This document shows positions 23,763-35,383 of a stretch of DNA of 64,000 nucleotides, piece after piece; position 1 is the first letter of the stretch, and every line of letters begins with the position of its first letter. Where the stretch lies: positions 8,851,400 through 8,915,399 of the forward strand of contig NC_049989.1 of assembly GCF_000003815.2 (NCBI RefSeq), read 5' to 3'. The translations under genes and the position numbers were made by a program. The notes beneath the pieces were generated by a model. That model worked only from the letters and a program-made list of their open reading frames with translations. It did not search any database and was not told the DNA's origin. Origin of the DNA: Branchiostoma floridae. Lineage: Eukaryota > Chordata > Leptocardii > Amphioxiformes > Branchiostomatidae.

Positions 23763-26700
23763 CTGGAAAAACACCAATGATATTGGTCAAATCAACTATG
23801 GCTGGTCACCTATGATTGGCATCTTATCCTATGTTAGCTCTACTTCACTCCTCTGAATGTTTCTCTGGCTGAATAGTCTGGCATTGTTTATTATAGAGGA
23901 TCCAAATCAAATATTCCTAAAGCATAAGGGACAGCTCTGATTTGCTTTGAGTCACAGGCTTTCAGAAGTTTGATTCTATTTATGTAACAATTGCTTCCGA
24001 GAAATTTTTAATATCCAACTAATGAAAAGCATGAGGGCCTTGCATTGAAGCATCAGGGGAGCAAAATGGAGCTAGAATAGTTAGGATATCAAGCTAAATA
24101 TCTTGATCTTTTTGACCAAAGTCTCATGACTGCTTCCTTTGAACAGAATACCATACAGTAGATTAACCCTTTTTCTCTTGAGGTTACCCATTTGGTACCA
24201 AGTTTGTTTTCACAGTGGTAAAGGTAGTGAGAAGCAGGGTTAAAATGAGAAACTGCTACATGTTGGTCTCCTTCTACTGATGCTATAAACAAGGTCATGT
24301 GAGTTCTTCCAGTATGAAATAACCCTCTTAGGAGCAATAGAGGTGTTCCAGGAATGTGCGTCGCCGTCCTGGTAACAGGAAAGGAAGAAGCGGTGCTGTT
24401 CGCTGACGTCAGGGTGGCTGAAGAACTCGCTAATCTGGAAATCGGTGTATTTGGGGGAGGCACAATAGATACATGCATCATGAGCCTTATTGTTTTAACA
24501 AGGTTATGTGAAGGAGAGCAGACTTAGATGTCTAAACTTTAGGAAACCCATACTCACCTCCTGGTATGATTTAGCCTAACATGGACCTTTTATGTCAGAC
24601 AGGCTAACCTTGTCTGCCATACAACAAAATGGAAACAATTTTTGGCTATCATTTAAGCTAATCATAAGAGAAATCCTACAGAAGACAAATCTAGCAAACC
24701 AACATCTTTAGCATAACTGTCATCCCTTAGTAAGACGGCAGACTCGGCTGTATATTTCCCACACTTACTCAGCCACTCACACAGACAAGTTTATCCTATA
24801 TTAATGTGGCTTCTTCAGTGGTTTTGGCTCTAAATCTGGCATGGAATGATATGCAACTGCAAACATTGTGCACTCAGCGCTCATTTGAGAAAGAACCACC
24901 AATTCACAAGAAGTTGCATCAGTGAAACTGGTCTGCGTGAAAAAATGAGAAGTTTGTGGCTATGGGGTGACTTTAGTGCAAAAGATGTTAGCTTTAGTAT
25001 TAGTCTGCTCCACACATATCTTTTGACAGTTTTACAAAATGTAGTAAAAAAGGTGATTGCTCTGTAGTGATTATCTTCATCGTTAGCACTAGCAGAATTC
25101 AAGAAACTTTGGTGAGAGCTTGCAAGAAACATCAGTATGATACCCAAATTGATACTTACTGGCATCCACTGACACTTTGATACTTCCTGCTCACATATAG
25201 TGATGTCTACATTCTTGGGCTTCATGTGGCAGACAAAGTACATGTCAGAGCAGCCGAAGGAGAAATTATGCTGGTGTCGAAAACAGAGAAGAGACAGGAA
25301 CTCTGCGTCAACTCCTGTCTCCTCCAGGACCTCTCTTCTGGCTGTATCTGCAAGGTCCTCTCCTGTGGAAATAATGGAACCAATGTCATGTCAACTCAAT
25401 ATCAACTTTCATAATGATATGGGATATTGTGCAACCACATTAGCTTCTTTGATAAATTCTTGATGACTTATCAAGAATGGCTTGAACATCTAGGGGCTTC
25501 AAAATACTGTACATAGCATGTTGCCCAGTTGCACCGTGGAAATGTTAAAAGGTTTAAGGTTATGATATCTATTAATGATAAGCTGATTTGTGCACTTAGA
25601 TGACCTTACATGTCTATCCTTTTACATCCCTTGAGTGCTTTGTCCAGCTCTGATCAAGGACTGGTTAAAACCTTGTTCTGATTGCTTTATCAATCACCTG
25701 GTTCAGCGAGGCCACCTGGCAGTTTCCAATGGGCCTGCATGGAGTGGGTATACTTCTCCTGGATCACAAGAACCTCATTCTGATCGTTCACCACAAATCC
25801 TGCAACACCTGTGTTTGAGTATGAATAGTTTCATCAGGTAGGTACATATACATCTAAGGGCATCAACAACATTCCCTACCACAACCTTTTGGTAGTCCTT
25901 ATCAGCTACCTTTCTAAAGGCCGCGAATAATGACAGGATCAGCTTCTTGTACCTAGGTGGCACTGTGGTCAGTTTTGCACTCCAAAACAATGTTACATGT
26001 AAAAGCTCAAGACATTATTTCCCTGAGGAATGTTACAGTAGCAAAAAGACTACCAAACATTTGCAAATGAGAACTGTCATTTAAATGGTAAAAGAATTGT
26101 GTAAAAGCAAATGAGGTAGTTTTTCAAAATCTCCAAGCAGATCCTACGGTGTCATAAGAAAGCATCAAAGCTGGCCAAAGGGAGTCAGATTGGAACCAAA
26201 GCATAAATGCTCCTAGTCCGGCTTCACTCTTCTGCCAGCTTTTGATACTATCTTATGCTATCTGTTATAGGATCTGCTTGGAGATTAAGTTTTTCAATCA
26301 GTAATACATGTACTAGGGATTTACTAGTATATCTCAAAGCAGTCGGATGTTAGGAGCATTACGTTTTTCTAGGTTACTGTTGAGAAGCCTACCTACCGAC
26401 ATAGTGTGCTGCATACCCTGGGATCATGTTAGGTTCGTCTGTAGGCAGCCACCTGATCATCATGACATAATCTTTGTGGGCATGGTGGAATTCAAACCCA
26501 TTCTGTAAAGGGAAAGATTGCATACAATTTTGGTGACATGGAAATAAATGCAGCCCTTTTGCACTGATATCATAGTCCTTGTGATGAGGCAAACTTTAAT
26601 ACTATATAAAAAAAAAAACTTTTCAAGCTTAATCAGTAACGGTTTGCTTTGCATTAAAATGAGAGGAAAAAAGACTGACCTGAGCAGCAATAGGGACAAT

Positions 26701-27727
26701 TTCAGCATCCTTCAGACTAATCTTTATCCAGACACCTCGGACTCCATTCTCCTGCCATTTCATCAAGTCAGCTGAGGACAGAAATTCAGGCTAGGTCAGC
26801 AGGTTACTGTAAATGCAGAAATGTTCGCAGTGGTTTTATGTCCGCGGTTTTTGCAGTAACGACAACACTGCAAACTTAAAAACTGCCGCAAACATTTTTC
26901 TATTATAGTATGAGACTGCAGTCTATATGGGCACTACCGAGAACTTAAAACCACTGCAAAAACTCTATTTTCACATTACCACGAAATTAAATCCCTGCAA
27001 ACTCAAATACATTTGACAGTATATGATTGATATATCATCATGTTGTTACGCTGATTTCAAGCATGGCTCTCTTCTGTTCTGAACATATTCTCCATAGAGC
27101 AGGTACAGTTAATATAACTACAACAGGCCTCATCTCCTCATACTACCAGTAGCTGTGTTTCTGACTAGTGAAGGGAATTCTACACACCTTCTAACTTGTT
27201 TTTGAATTCTTCTGCACTGCACTCTTGCTTTATGGTTTCAACAATCACCCCGCCATATCTGTGGAAAAACAATTTGCAGCAGAGTTAGAAATTCATCTGC
27301 CTACCCATGATGATCATAGGTACAATTTATGACTTGTATGACGTTGGCTAAAAAAAGTGATTTTTAAATCTATTTGTAACCATATAAGTTACATATGGGG
27401 GTCAAAAAGCTAATACAATTGTATGATAAGTGGGTACAGTACATCTGAAAATTACAACCCAATCATATCGATGTCTAAGCCTGAGTTTATGACATTTCCT
27501 TTTAGATAACTAAAACACCAGCTCATGAGCTTTAAATCTAAATAAACAAAAATGTCAACATAAAATGTCAGAATGAAAATTGATAATATGGACTTCCAAG
27601 CAATGAGCAGGATGCAAAAAAATGGAATATAAATGAAGACAGCCTGTATAAGATATAATTTAATGATGCAGTAAATAGTAAATACTCACCTATCCTTCCT
27701 ACAGAGAAGTTGGCTATCTTCTGCCAT
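23595..27727 (-). CDS. NUDT6: NUDT6-type Nudix hydrolase (262 or 271 residues by last exon)
   Basis: Nudix enzymes hydrolyse nucleoside diphosphates linked to another moiety, with a metal held by the Nudix box. Coding exons: 27727-27690, 27258-27188, 26771-26680, 26502-26397, 25808-25698 and 25362-25160, then either 24434-24240 or 23762-23595. Phases join exactly. NGFEFHHAHKDY and MIPGYAAHYVGVAG match the NUDT6 N-terminal domain (CFHHAE, LPGYASHQVGVAG). The Nudix box at 135-157 fits Gx5Ex7REUxEExGU perfectly (G135, E141, R149-E150, E153-E154, G156), so it should be catalytic. In vertebrates NUDT6 is antisense to FGF2; no FGF gene is near here. The start ATG follows a short upstream ORF in the same exon (Met-Asn-Lys-stop). 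The substrate is unknown. Confidence 0.92.
24240..24434 (-). other. NUDT6: NUDT6 last exon, proximal version (alternative)
   Basis: The acceptor ACCGATTTCCAG is followed by ISEFFSHPDVSEQHRFFLS, parallel to FEEYLSHPSLTETNRFIAQ of the distal exon. It also joins in phase 0 and runs 64 residues to a stop. After the first 20 or so residues the two tails diverge and this one has no NUDT6-like ending, so it may be a degenerating duplicate or may splice onward from an unrecognised donor. Confidence 0.6.
26128..26286. mobile_element. MITE, 159 bp
   Basis: AATCTCCAAGCAGATCCTA at the left is inverted at the right (TAGGATCTGCTTGGAGATT). Weaker pairing continues inward through CATAAGA and AGCTGGC. It sits in the NUDT6 intron between the exons at 25808 and 26397. 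No TA or other target duplication is clear. Confidence 0.75.
26807..27019. mobile_element. Mariner-type MITE with TA target duplication, 213 bp
   Basis: TA-CTGTAAATGCAG at the left pairs with CATTTGACAG-TA at the right. Inner motifs such as TTCGCAGTGG, CTGCAAACT and CCACTGCAAA recur in both orientations. It fills half of the 416-bp NUDT6 intron at 26772-27187. A related start (CTACTGTAAATGC) occurs at about 56213. Confidence 0.7.
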
Positions 27728-28127
27728 CTCTGAATCTATTGTGAGCTTTATTCATTGACAGTTGAAATGACCTGAAATGATGAAATCAAATATTCAATAA
27801 ACAACAGTTAATACATATTTTGCTTTTATTTTGTTGCCCTGTTACATTTAACATGTACAAAGTTATAAAGGCAAACTTGATGACCAACAAGATCAATGAG
27901 TACTACTACTAGTACAAACCAAGGTGGTTATATAGACATATATACATGTGTATATAACATTAACCTCCTTGTACAAACTTTGGTAACTAGATCGAAACAA
28001 AACGTAGTTATTCTAAGGGTTATATACTAGTAGATACCATAACCGAACTGCCAAATGTGCCGAAGTGCACTGTTGATATTGGCTCCTGTGAAAGATTTCA
28101 ACCACAATTTGATTAGTTTGAGCAAGG

Positions 28128-28176
28128 ACGTCCTTGGTTTGAGCAAGGACGTTATATCTGATATAACGTCCTTGGT
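28128..28176. repeat. Short near-perfect palindrome in the NUDT6 5' intron
   Basis: AAGGACGTTATATC and GATATAACGTCCTT form inverted arms of 14 nt around a single central base. GAGCAAGGACGT is also repeated just upstream. Its function is unknown. Confidence 0.6.
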
Positions 28177-28722
28177 TTGAGGCATATTTTTTTATAGTTT
28201 GCCTATTTTTTCAGCATAGCATATAGCTAACGTTACTATCTCTGCTAGTACAGTAGTAGTAACATGCAACAGTTATGTTTGTTTATTTATTTCGAACTGC
28301 ATTAGACTTTGTGTATTATATTGTACTTATGTACATGGTAAATGTGAATTAGATAACTGTTGGGACAGACAAAAGAGGTCAAAGTCGGCAGTGGGGGTAA
28401 GCAATCATGTGTAAACCGGAAATTGATTCAGATCAGAAACCCACTACCTCCGGACCTCGAGACACAGGCCCTGACTCATGCAGTTTTATAACCCTCACAA
28501 CGCATGGCCATCTCTATTTGTGGGAGTTAATCATTCACTAATGTTGACTTAAAGAGTCAAACGGCACACATGGTTAAAAATTTCGTTATTTATCTATTCT
28601 AGCTAATAACAAGCTCCGTTGTTAGATTTTCAGGTGGCAAGTGATTTACATGCAGGGCACAACTGTACCTTGTAGAACGGAAAATCCGGGTACGGTTGGA
28701 AAGTCAGAGGCAGGCAACTCAC

Positions 28723-29069
28723 CTGGGAAACGGATCCGGAAGTGTATTGGTAGATTCTATTTCAAACAAAGGGGAACTATGATTTAAATTTATAAATATA
28801 AGTAAATTTTTGTGCAATATAATGACAAATGATTATGTAACTATATAACTTTGTTTTTTTCAAAACTATTTTGTTGACTGTAAAAAAGACCTGCCTATTC
28901 AATATTCTTTTGATCTTTATTCGTAACCCCATAATCATTTTTGGATTGATCTGTCCGATTCTTACCGTGGTGCAATCTGGGATACATAATTTTGCAGCCA
29001 CCATCTTTGTTGCCGGTGAAAAAGTGTAGCATTTTTTGTCGTATTTGGTGAGTGTTTTATCATTTAAAA
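28723..29069. promoter_or_regulatory. Divergent promoter region NUDT6 (minus) / CDK2AP (plus)
   Basis: On the minus strand a likely non-coding NUDT6 exon 1 ends at 28723 with donor CCCAG|GTGAGT, and exon 2 opens at 27771 after TTTCAG. An ETS-type CCGGAAGTG lies at 28736-28744. The CDK2AP start codon is at 29070 on the other strand, so both start sites should fall within about 350 bp. No TATA box stands out. Confidence 0.55.
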
Positions 29070-32000
29070 ATGGACAACCTGAGTCCAACTCAGGTTCCAG
29101 GTGAGTCTCTGTGATGCAGTGCATGGTTTGGATTTTAGTGTGAGGGACTAAATTGAACTAACTGCGTAGGATTTGAGTTGGTTTTCTGACTAAAGAAAAT
29201 TTACAGTCCTCCGCTATACCTCCTTTGTCTTGGACGTTCTATACATTTCTGATTTGTTTTTTTCCTGAAAATGAATTTCCTGAAATAGAGCATCGCCGAA
29301 CGCTTTGTTCTTTCCCTCTAAAGTTTGTGAAACAACTTCATGATTTACTTCTAGTATTCATCCCGAATCTACTGCACTGTTTTGCATAGAGCCTGACTGC
29401 TTTGATTTTTATTATATAATTAGCATGTTTATTTGGTATGGATATGTAACTACTAATTTATGCATGAGAGGTTTTGTGTACAGATTGGTAGCAGAACCTA
29501 CCTCAGTTTGATTTTACTGAGTTAACAGCTAATGTAATCTTTCTCAAACTACTGTAGTTTTTACTCTATTCTAGTGACTCTAGTCTAGGTATGATTTATG
29601 TTAAAAAAAAAAAAGATTTTACTGTAGAATCAAATGAAGAATGTGAGGTACTTCAGCTCGTTGTGATGTCAGCTGTGCATCAAAAAGGCAAAAGAGGCAA
29701 TATCTGTATCTATATAGCAAGTATAACAGCCCTTCAGGCTTAACTCACCAGCTTCGCAGGCATGTGGTGCTGCAGCGCTGCTGGTTATATTACACTTCAA
29801 AGGACCTGTCACATCTAACTTTTGCACATCTATCTACAAATGTTCTTAAAAACTATCCAGCAAAGATGACGATAACAATAGTGAAACGCCGAGCCCATTC
29901 CAATTTGTGACAGGGCAAAAAATAGGTAAACGCTATTTAAACTTAAAGGCGATTTTGAAATTTGTCAACCTCCTACTGATCTAAAAATCTGGCTGGCATT
30001 TGTTTGAATCATGAGGCAAAGTAGCTTTGCCAGGTCTTACTACCATGTTGATATGTTCTGCAGACACTACACATGTAAATCCCCAGGGAATGTACTTACA
30101 AAAAAAAATCTCAGGCTCATTTTTGGTTGTAATAACATAGAACAACTAGAAGTATGCAGCATTTAAGGCTATCCTGTATGGGGTAAAGCTGAATGTTTGG
30201 TGTCTCTTTTTCCTAAATACATGACCTTTCTACAGAGGGGAGACCGTTGAGAGACCATCCAAAAATTTGACAAATCTCTCAGTCTCAACAATCTTTAAAA
30301 CTTGAGTGCTCAATGATATCTATCATCCAGTGATTCATTGATCTCTCAGTGAATGCAGTGCATGTTATGAAAAGTATGAATGAATGGTTGCCCTCAGTTT
30401 GGAAGGTTTTGAGGTTCCTCAAAACAGCCTCTCAGGCAGCAGTCTGTGAATGTAGCAGTCTTTCAATGAGTCACTCAGCGATCTCTCATTCTCAACGGGC
30501 ACTCAACGGTCTCACCAGACGATCTGTCCAAGTCAAACATTCCTCAATGAACACAACGTTTTTGGTGAATTTTCAGCCCCAACGGTGATTGGTGAGAGAC
30601 TGTGCTCCGCATGAGAAATTGCTGAAGGACCATTGAAAGATCAGCAAGACATTTATGAAACTGGCTGCTTGTGCAACCTGAAGCATAGAAGTGGTTAATG
30701 CAAAAAGTTGCAGACCCTCAATTGCTGATGAACAGGCTGCAAAACAAGATCTACACCATGCCTCCAAAGAAGTGGGTCAAAATAAATCCTCCAGCAGCTA
30801 CTCCTAGTCCTATCCTTGCCCATGCTCCTGAGGAATCCAGTGACTCTGAGGTCTCCGATGTCACTGGCCTGAACAAGAAGAAGAGGAAGGACAAGACTGT
30901 GGCAACGTTGTCTGAAGAAGAAGAGGAGGTCATGTTGCAGTGGCTAAAGCAGCACCCAGAGTTTTACAACAGGAGGATGATGGAGTATAAAAACATCCAG
31001 AGGAAGGAGGCCCTGTGGCGACAGAAAGCATCAGACATGGGGAAAAGTGTGGAACATTTAAAAACCTGGTATCGGAGTATGAGAACGAGGATGGCCAGGC
31101 TTCTGAGGAATAAGGCCATGAAAACCAGTGAAGATCTAACAGACAGGGACACGTGGGTGATAGAGAACTTATCCTTTCTCAGAAAGCACATTGAAGCTGT
31201 GCACAGGCGGCCAATAAAGGGCGTGAGTATTTTCATCTTGTTTGCATGCGTATTCTTTCCACATTTCAAATTGTTACAAGTATGCATATCGTATCATTGT
31301 CAGTTTAATGTTTTTATCTACATCAATAATAAGTCTGTATAATGCAAGCTCTGTCTGTCTAAGGCTCTATGGTTCTGACCAATGGGAGGGCTGCTAGAAA
31401 TGCAATTTGATCCAACTCTAAACTCTGGTGACTTATCAAAATTGTATCATTTCAGATCACTCAGAGATCTGCCCATACAACTGGACAAGGTTCTTTTGAC
31501 TCTGTCATCTCCATTAAGACTGAAGCTGTCTCCGATACTACAGAAGCACCAGTCAGCAGTACATCCACGTCTACAGTCCCTAAGATTCCAGAACTAAGAA
31601 GGCCAGGTGAGCAGGACAGGAGCACCCTCGAGGGCCTGACCAACCATGTAATGACAATGCAAAACCATCTCATCAGCCGTCTCCAACCACAGGGCGACCA
31701 GGAGAGGCTGGCGTTCTCGGAGTGGGTACGTGCGAGCCTGGTCGGCTTGGAACACGACGTGTGGAGGCAGACCCAGAGGGAGATCACGGAAGTCCTCTTC
31801 CGTGCGATAGCGGAGAACGACGCTGCGAGAGAATGGCCGTCACAGGTTCCAAACCTGACCCCTGTCTGGGCTTCCACCAATCAGGAGCGGCAACAGCAGC
31901 AGGTTCATCACGTGAACTCCCAGAGTCCTGTTCCTCAGTCTCAAGTTCAAGAACAGACAAGGCCTAGATCCGCCCCTCCTGCCACGTCTACCTTCGACAA

Positions 32001-35000
32001 TTCCGACGTTTCGCAGGACGTCAGCGGGTTCATTAACAACCTTCTTCGTAACTTTGATACGAGATACAACTTACAAGATACGAGTTGACTTAGTGCTGTA
32101 TTAGTTTGTCATACTCATAGTCTTATGTTGAATTAAATAGAAGTTGAACTAAAGGTCGAGTCAGTTGAATGTACATTGAATTTTACAATAAAAAGCTTGA
32201 TGGTAGATATACTAATATTGCAATACAGTATTTTGCACAAGAGCAAGATTAAACAGCTGATGAACTAAATGTACAAATAACCGTCAACAATGTTTTTAAA
32301 CATCATGATGTTAGACATTTTAACTTCGCTTTTTACAATGATGCAAAGACAATTTGATACAGTGTAACTGTTTTTTTTTACGAGTTAGATAGGATAATAG
32401 TGAATTGCTGTATTAGTTAATTTGCCCCTAGATTAAGATTGTGTCTTTGGTGCTTCCATTTGTAACGCTCAACTTGGGGTAAAGTTAGTGTTCTTATGCC
32501 TTTTAGCAAGCCTAGATGTGCAAATGCATCTGTAGGTATTTCAATGGCATGACTTATATATGTTGTATTATCATTTCTAACAAGAGTATGAATAAATCCC
32601 CACTGCAATGACTGTTTATGAATGTCAGCTTTTGTATCATTACTATTTGATATGAAACCTCAATATGCGATGTCTACAAAGCCAATGCAATAGGTTTCTG
32701 ATAATGTTAATTGCTAATGTAAATTGACTTTTGTGCTATGTAACATAGAAAGTTGATTGACGGACTAAGTTACAAGTCAAACTAGTGAGAATGATAAAAA
32801 TATTCTTTAACCATACAACATTTCATGTACTAATAACTATTATAGTCATTGATAACCCCCAACCCCTGATCTGACTAATACCTTATGAATACAGTAGTTC
32901 ATCTTACACCAGTAATGACTCTGGCTGCATCAGTTCTAGTTCCTTCATCTGAGGGATGCCTTATGCAGGGACTGAACTTCTTATAATAGATAGATCTCCA
33001 GAGGACAGGCTTTTAGCCATGCATGCGTCATTGCATCATCTGGACGGTCTTTTCTTAAAATAGCACAATGTTGGACGCACTAGACGCCTTTACTGTTACA
33101 CTGGGGAGCAGATCCTCTGACAAGCAAGAAATTCTGTTTGACCAGGGATGCCACTAGGTCATCTGTGGTCTCAGTCATCTACTGTGACCTCTCTGACAGT
33201 AATTTTGGACCCTCTATAATAAAATCCTAGCTAAAAGACTGCCAGAGGAGCTTACGGTGCCAGGTTATTTGACTGAGTAGGCCTTCTTGGATATCATTGA
33301 AGAGGTTTATCAGTCACATGAGTAAGTTTATAGAGTAATTCTTCAATCAGTGACTCTGGAAAACTCATGTTTCAAGAGTCGCTAATTGAAGAATTATTCT
33401 ATAAACTCCCTGCATAGGCTGTGAACCATATAAACACTTCGAAGTGCAGTGTAAATTGTAACAAGTGAGCCTGATTTTACCAATGGTTATTTAGACAAGA
33501 TGAACACGAATGGACCCTAGCTATCCCATCTCAATTAATGTACTCCGCCTGTGTTTGGGTTAAGCAACTAGAAAACAGGCTTGTGTATATGTAGCAGCAT
33601 GACAGCACATTCCTTACAATGTATGAATTGGAATGGACTATTTGTTGACAGTTCAGAGGGGGGTGAGGGGGACACATGTAATTAATGCCATAATTAAGGC
33701 TACAAACAATCCCTTTATGGTGCAGGTTTCTCTGTAACTAAGACTCAAATGATTTGTTCCAGTCCATACTTGCCAAAAAATAAAACTTAAAAACTAAAAA
33801 CTTAAAAACTTAAAAAATAAAAATAAACATGACAAACATGAATCATTGAAGGCGCATCACCATTTATTTCCCATAATGATTTATGGAATCCTTAGTTCGG
33901 GGAGTACTTTAAAAAAAAAATTAGATTTATCTCAAGTTCATCTTAAGCTGGGTATTAGCAAAGACCAAACACCACGGAACAAGCAAAACCAGTTTACTCT
34001 CTGGCTCTCCCCTTGAGAGAAGAACATAGGAAATTTGAACCTGTTGTCTTTAATTCCAGGAACATCCAACACCTACTTCCCCGTTCAACACCAACTAATC
34101 ATGGCATCACCCGCTGGACACGTTAACCCCTCGTCACTGCCCGCCTTGGGAGGACTCATACCAGGCGCTCATCTGTTGGGCCGCGGGGGTCCTGTGCCTC
34201 AGAGCAAGTATGCAGAGCTACTTGCTGTTATAGAGGACTTGGGGAAGGACATACGACCCACCTATGCTGGTAGTAAAAGCTCCACAGAGAGACTAAAGCG
34301 AGGTGGGTGCAATAAATGGTTCCCCTTTTTAGATGTTGTTGTCTTCACTTCTTTATCATCTGCACTTACTAATGTGTTGTTGTAGTTGTGAGATGCATTT
34401 GACATTAACCTTAATCATTGTCTTTGTATATAACATTTCCTAGTGTCACTTATCCTATTAACAGTCTACATTGCTGTAACAAGTCATGAACTCCATTACA
34501 TGCTAGGAGATACCGGGTATTGTGTCTGTACTAAATCATCATACGATTGGACACATTAATCATTTTTAATGCATGCATGGATTACTTAATTAGTACTTAC
34601 ATTGTTGCCTCAGCTACCCATACACCCAGCATGCAATGGGACCTGGGATAAGCTTTATGCAGGGTTAGATTGAAGGAAAAACTCTTTTCTTTCTTTTCTT
34701 TTCTTACCCATGACAAGCTCTCAATTCCTTGTTTGGCCTGAGTTGTTTTCGGAGCTAACTTGTGTGGTGTGTGCCATATGCCTGTGGAGCGGGCGAGGGT
34801 GGCAACTCCTGTTGTGTTTTCTGTCTGTGCAGGTATTATCCATGCTCGGGCCCTGGTCCGCGAGTGTCTCATGGAAACTGAGCGCAGTGCAAGATCCTAA
34901 GAGATACAACAGTGCCAAAGAAGATATGAAAGAAAGCCAAAAAATACACACAAAACTGCCAAAGAAATTTTTCTCCTATTTATTTTTCTCTCCCCGTCTT

Positions 35001-35078
35001 CCTCCCGCAGCAATTATTCACGCGAGGGCGTTGGTACGAGAGTGTCGCATGGAAATGGAGCGCAGTCAACGGTCATGA
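29070..35078 (+). CDS. CDK2AP1: CDK2AP1/2-type protein (DOC-1 family), 113 residues, alternative last exons
   Basis: CDK2AP proteins bind CDK2 and are small subunits of the NuRD complex. Exons: 29070-29100 ([10 protein letters not shown]), 34060-34302, then 34833-34900 or 35011-35078. All three junctions are phase 1 and GT/AG. The core [20 protein letters not shown] with [17 protein letters not shown] is near-identical to vertebrate CDK2AP1, and [11 protein letters not shown] completes the conserved dimerisation helix. Both versions give 113 residues (human CDK2AP1 has 115). The exon 1 assignment rests on phase, the ATG and a strong donor; it bridges a 4.9-kb intron that contains another gene. 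If exon 1 is wrong, the internal ATG at 34101 would start the protein. CDK2AP1 versus CDK2AP2 orthology is not resolved; the ancestor may predate the split. Confidence 0.88.
29101..30757. other. CDK2AP intron 1, left part
   Basis: AT-rich to about 30200. From 30240 to 30620 there is a dense set of short repeated motifs (ATCTCTCAGT, CAACGGTCTC, GAGAGACC) resembling transposon subterminal repeats, just ahead of the MADF-type gene. I found no complete TIR pair. Confidence 0.45.
30758..32088 (+). CDS. MADF/Myb-SANT-like DNA-binding protein, 365 residues, nested gene
   Basis: Exon 1 is 30758-31222, exon 2 is 31456-32088; both junctions are phase 0 (donor GC|GTGAGTAT, acceptor CATTTCAG). The N-terminus is basic and Ser/Glu-rich ([32 protein letters not shown]). 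It is followed by a MADF-like trihelix with aromatic anchors: [45 protein letters not shown]. The middle is Ser/Thr/Gln-rich. The C-terminal [13 protein letters not shown] could serve as a BESS-like interaction motif, but this is weak. MADF and Myb-like proteins occur as transcription factors and as the second protein of PIF/Harbinger transposons; no DDE nuclease is next to it. An upstream in-frame ATG at 30698 is possible. AATAAA lies 100 bases past the stop. I do not recognise a named orthologue. Confidence 0.82.
32187..32192 (+). terminator. Poly(A) signal of the MADF-type gene
   Basis: AATAAA about 100 bases after the stop codon, in AT-rich sequence. It suggests the nested gene has its own transcript end inside the CDK2AP intron. 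Confidence 0.6.
32193..34059. other. CDK2AP intron 1, right part
   Basis: AT-rich intron. It holds a foldback at 33325-33407 (separate entry) and simple A-rich sequence with AAAACTTAAAAAC repeats near 33780-33830. The pyrimidine tract and AG of the next CDK2AP exon end at 34059. Confidence 0.5.
33325..33407. repeat. Foldback with about 33-bp arms
   Basis: AGTTTATAGAGTAATTCTTC at the left is inverted at the right as GAAGAATTATTCTATAAACT, continuing through the GACTCT/AGAGTC pair with few mismatches. The loop is about 17 bases. Probably a MITE remnant. Confidence 0.7.
34833..34900 (+). other. CDK2AP1: CDK2AP terminal exon A
   Basis: The acceptor TCTGTCTGTGCAG opens a 68-nt coding end, [20 protein letters not shown] then RS and stop. 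This version is closest to the vertebrate tail (RECLAETERNARS). Confidence 0.85.
35011..35078 (+). other. CDK2AP1: CDK2AP terminal exon B
   Basis: The acceptor CCGTCTTCCTCCCGCAG opens a second 68-nt coding end, [20 protein letters not shown] then RS and stop. Length, phase and protein match exon A, while third codon positions differ widely. Only 110 bases separate the two, so use of B requires skipping A. Confidence 0.85.
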
Positions 35079-35245
35079 CGGACTAAACAGAACTGAACAG
35101 GACTCGCTAGTACATTGCTAGCACTAGCCATGCAAACATTCACTTTGTACCAATGGTATACTTTTGATATGTTTTTGAACTGTATTTAGTGATGTTCACT
35201 AGAAAAGTTCAGGGACTTAGATGTTCCGAGTGCCAGCTTATGGTA

Positions 35246-35383
35246 GGGTCACATTTTCAAACTGAGGCTTGGTCGTGCAGTTTGCAGGAACAAGAAGTGT
35301 GATATAAAACATGAACTGATTGTCATGACCATAATTTGTATACACTTTTTTTCCGGCTAGGCCTCAGTTGGAAATTGTGACCC
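35246..35383. mobile_element. MITE in the CDK2AP 3' region, TA target duplication
   Basis: TA-GGGTCACATTTTCAAACTG at the left pairs with the right end, whose inverse reads GGGTCACAATTTCCAACTGAG. TA flanks both sides (35244-35245, 35384-35385). It is 138 bp and probably lies in the 3'UTR or just beyond, after terminal exon B. Confidence 0.75.

Noticed and set aside
25775-25990. Frame upstream of the NUDT6 exon at 25698-25808
   Set aside because: It reads intron sequence; the real exon uses the acceptor at 25809-25810 in another frame.
28777-29124. 115-codon minus-strand frame
   Set aside because: Overlaps the CDK2AP first exon and promoter, has no recognisable product and lacks splice or family support.
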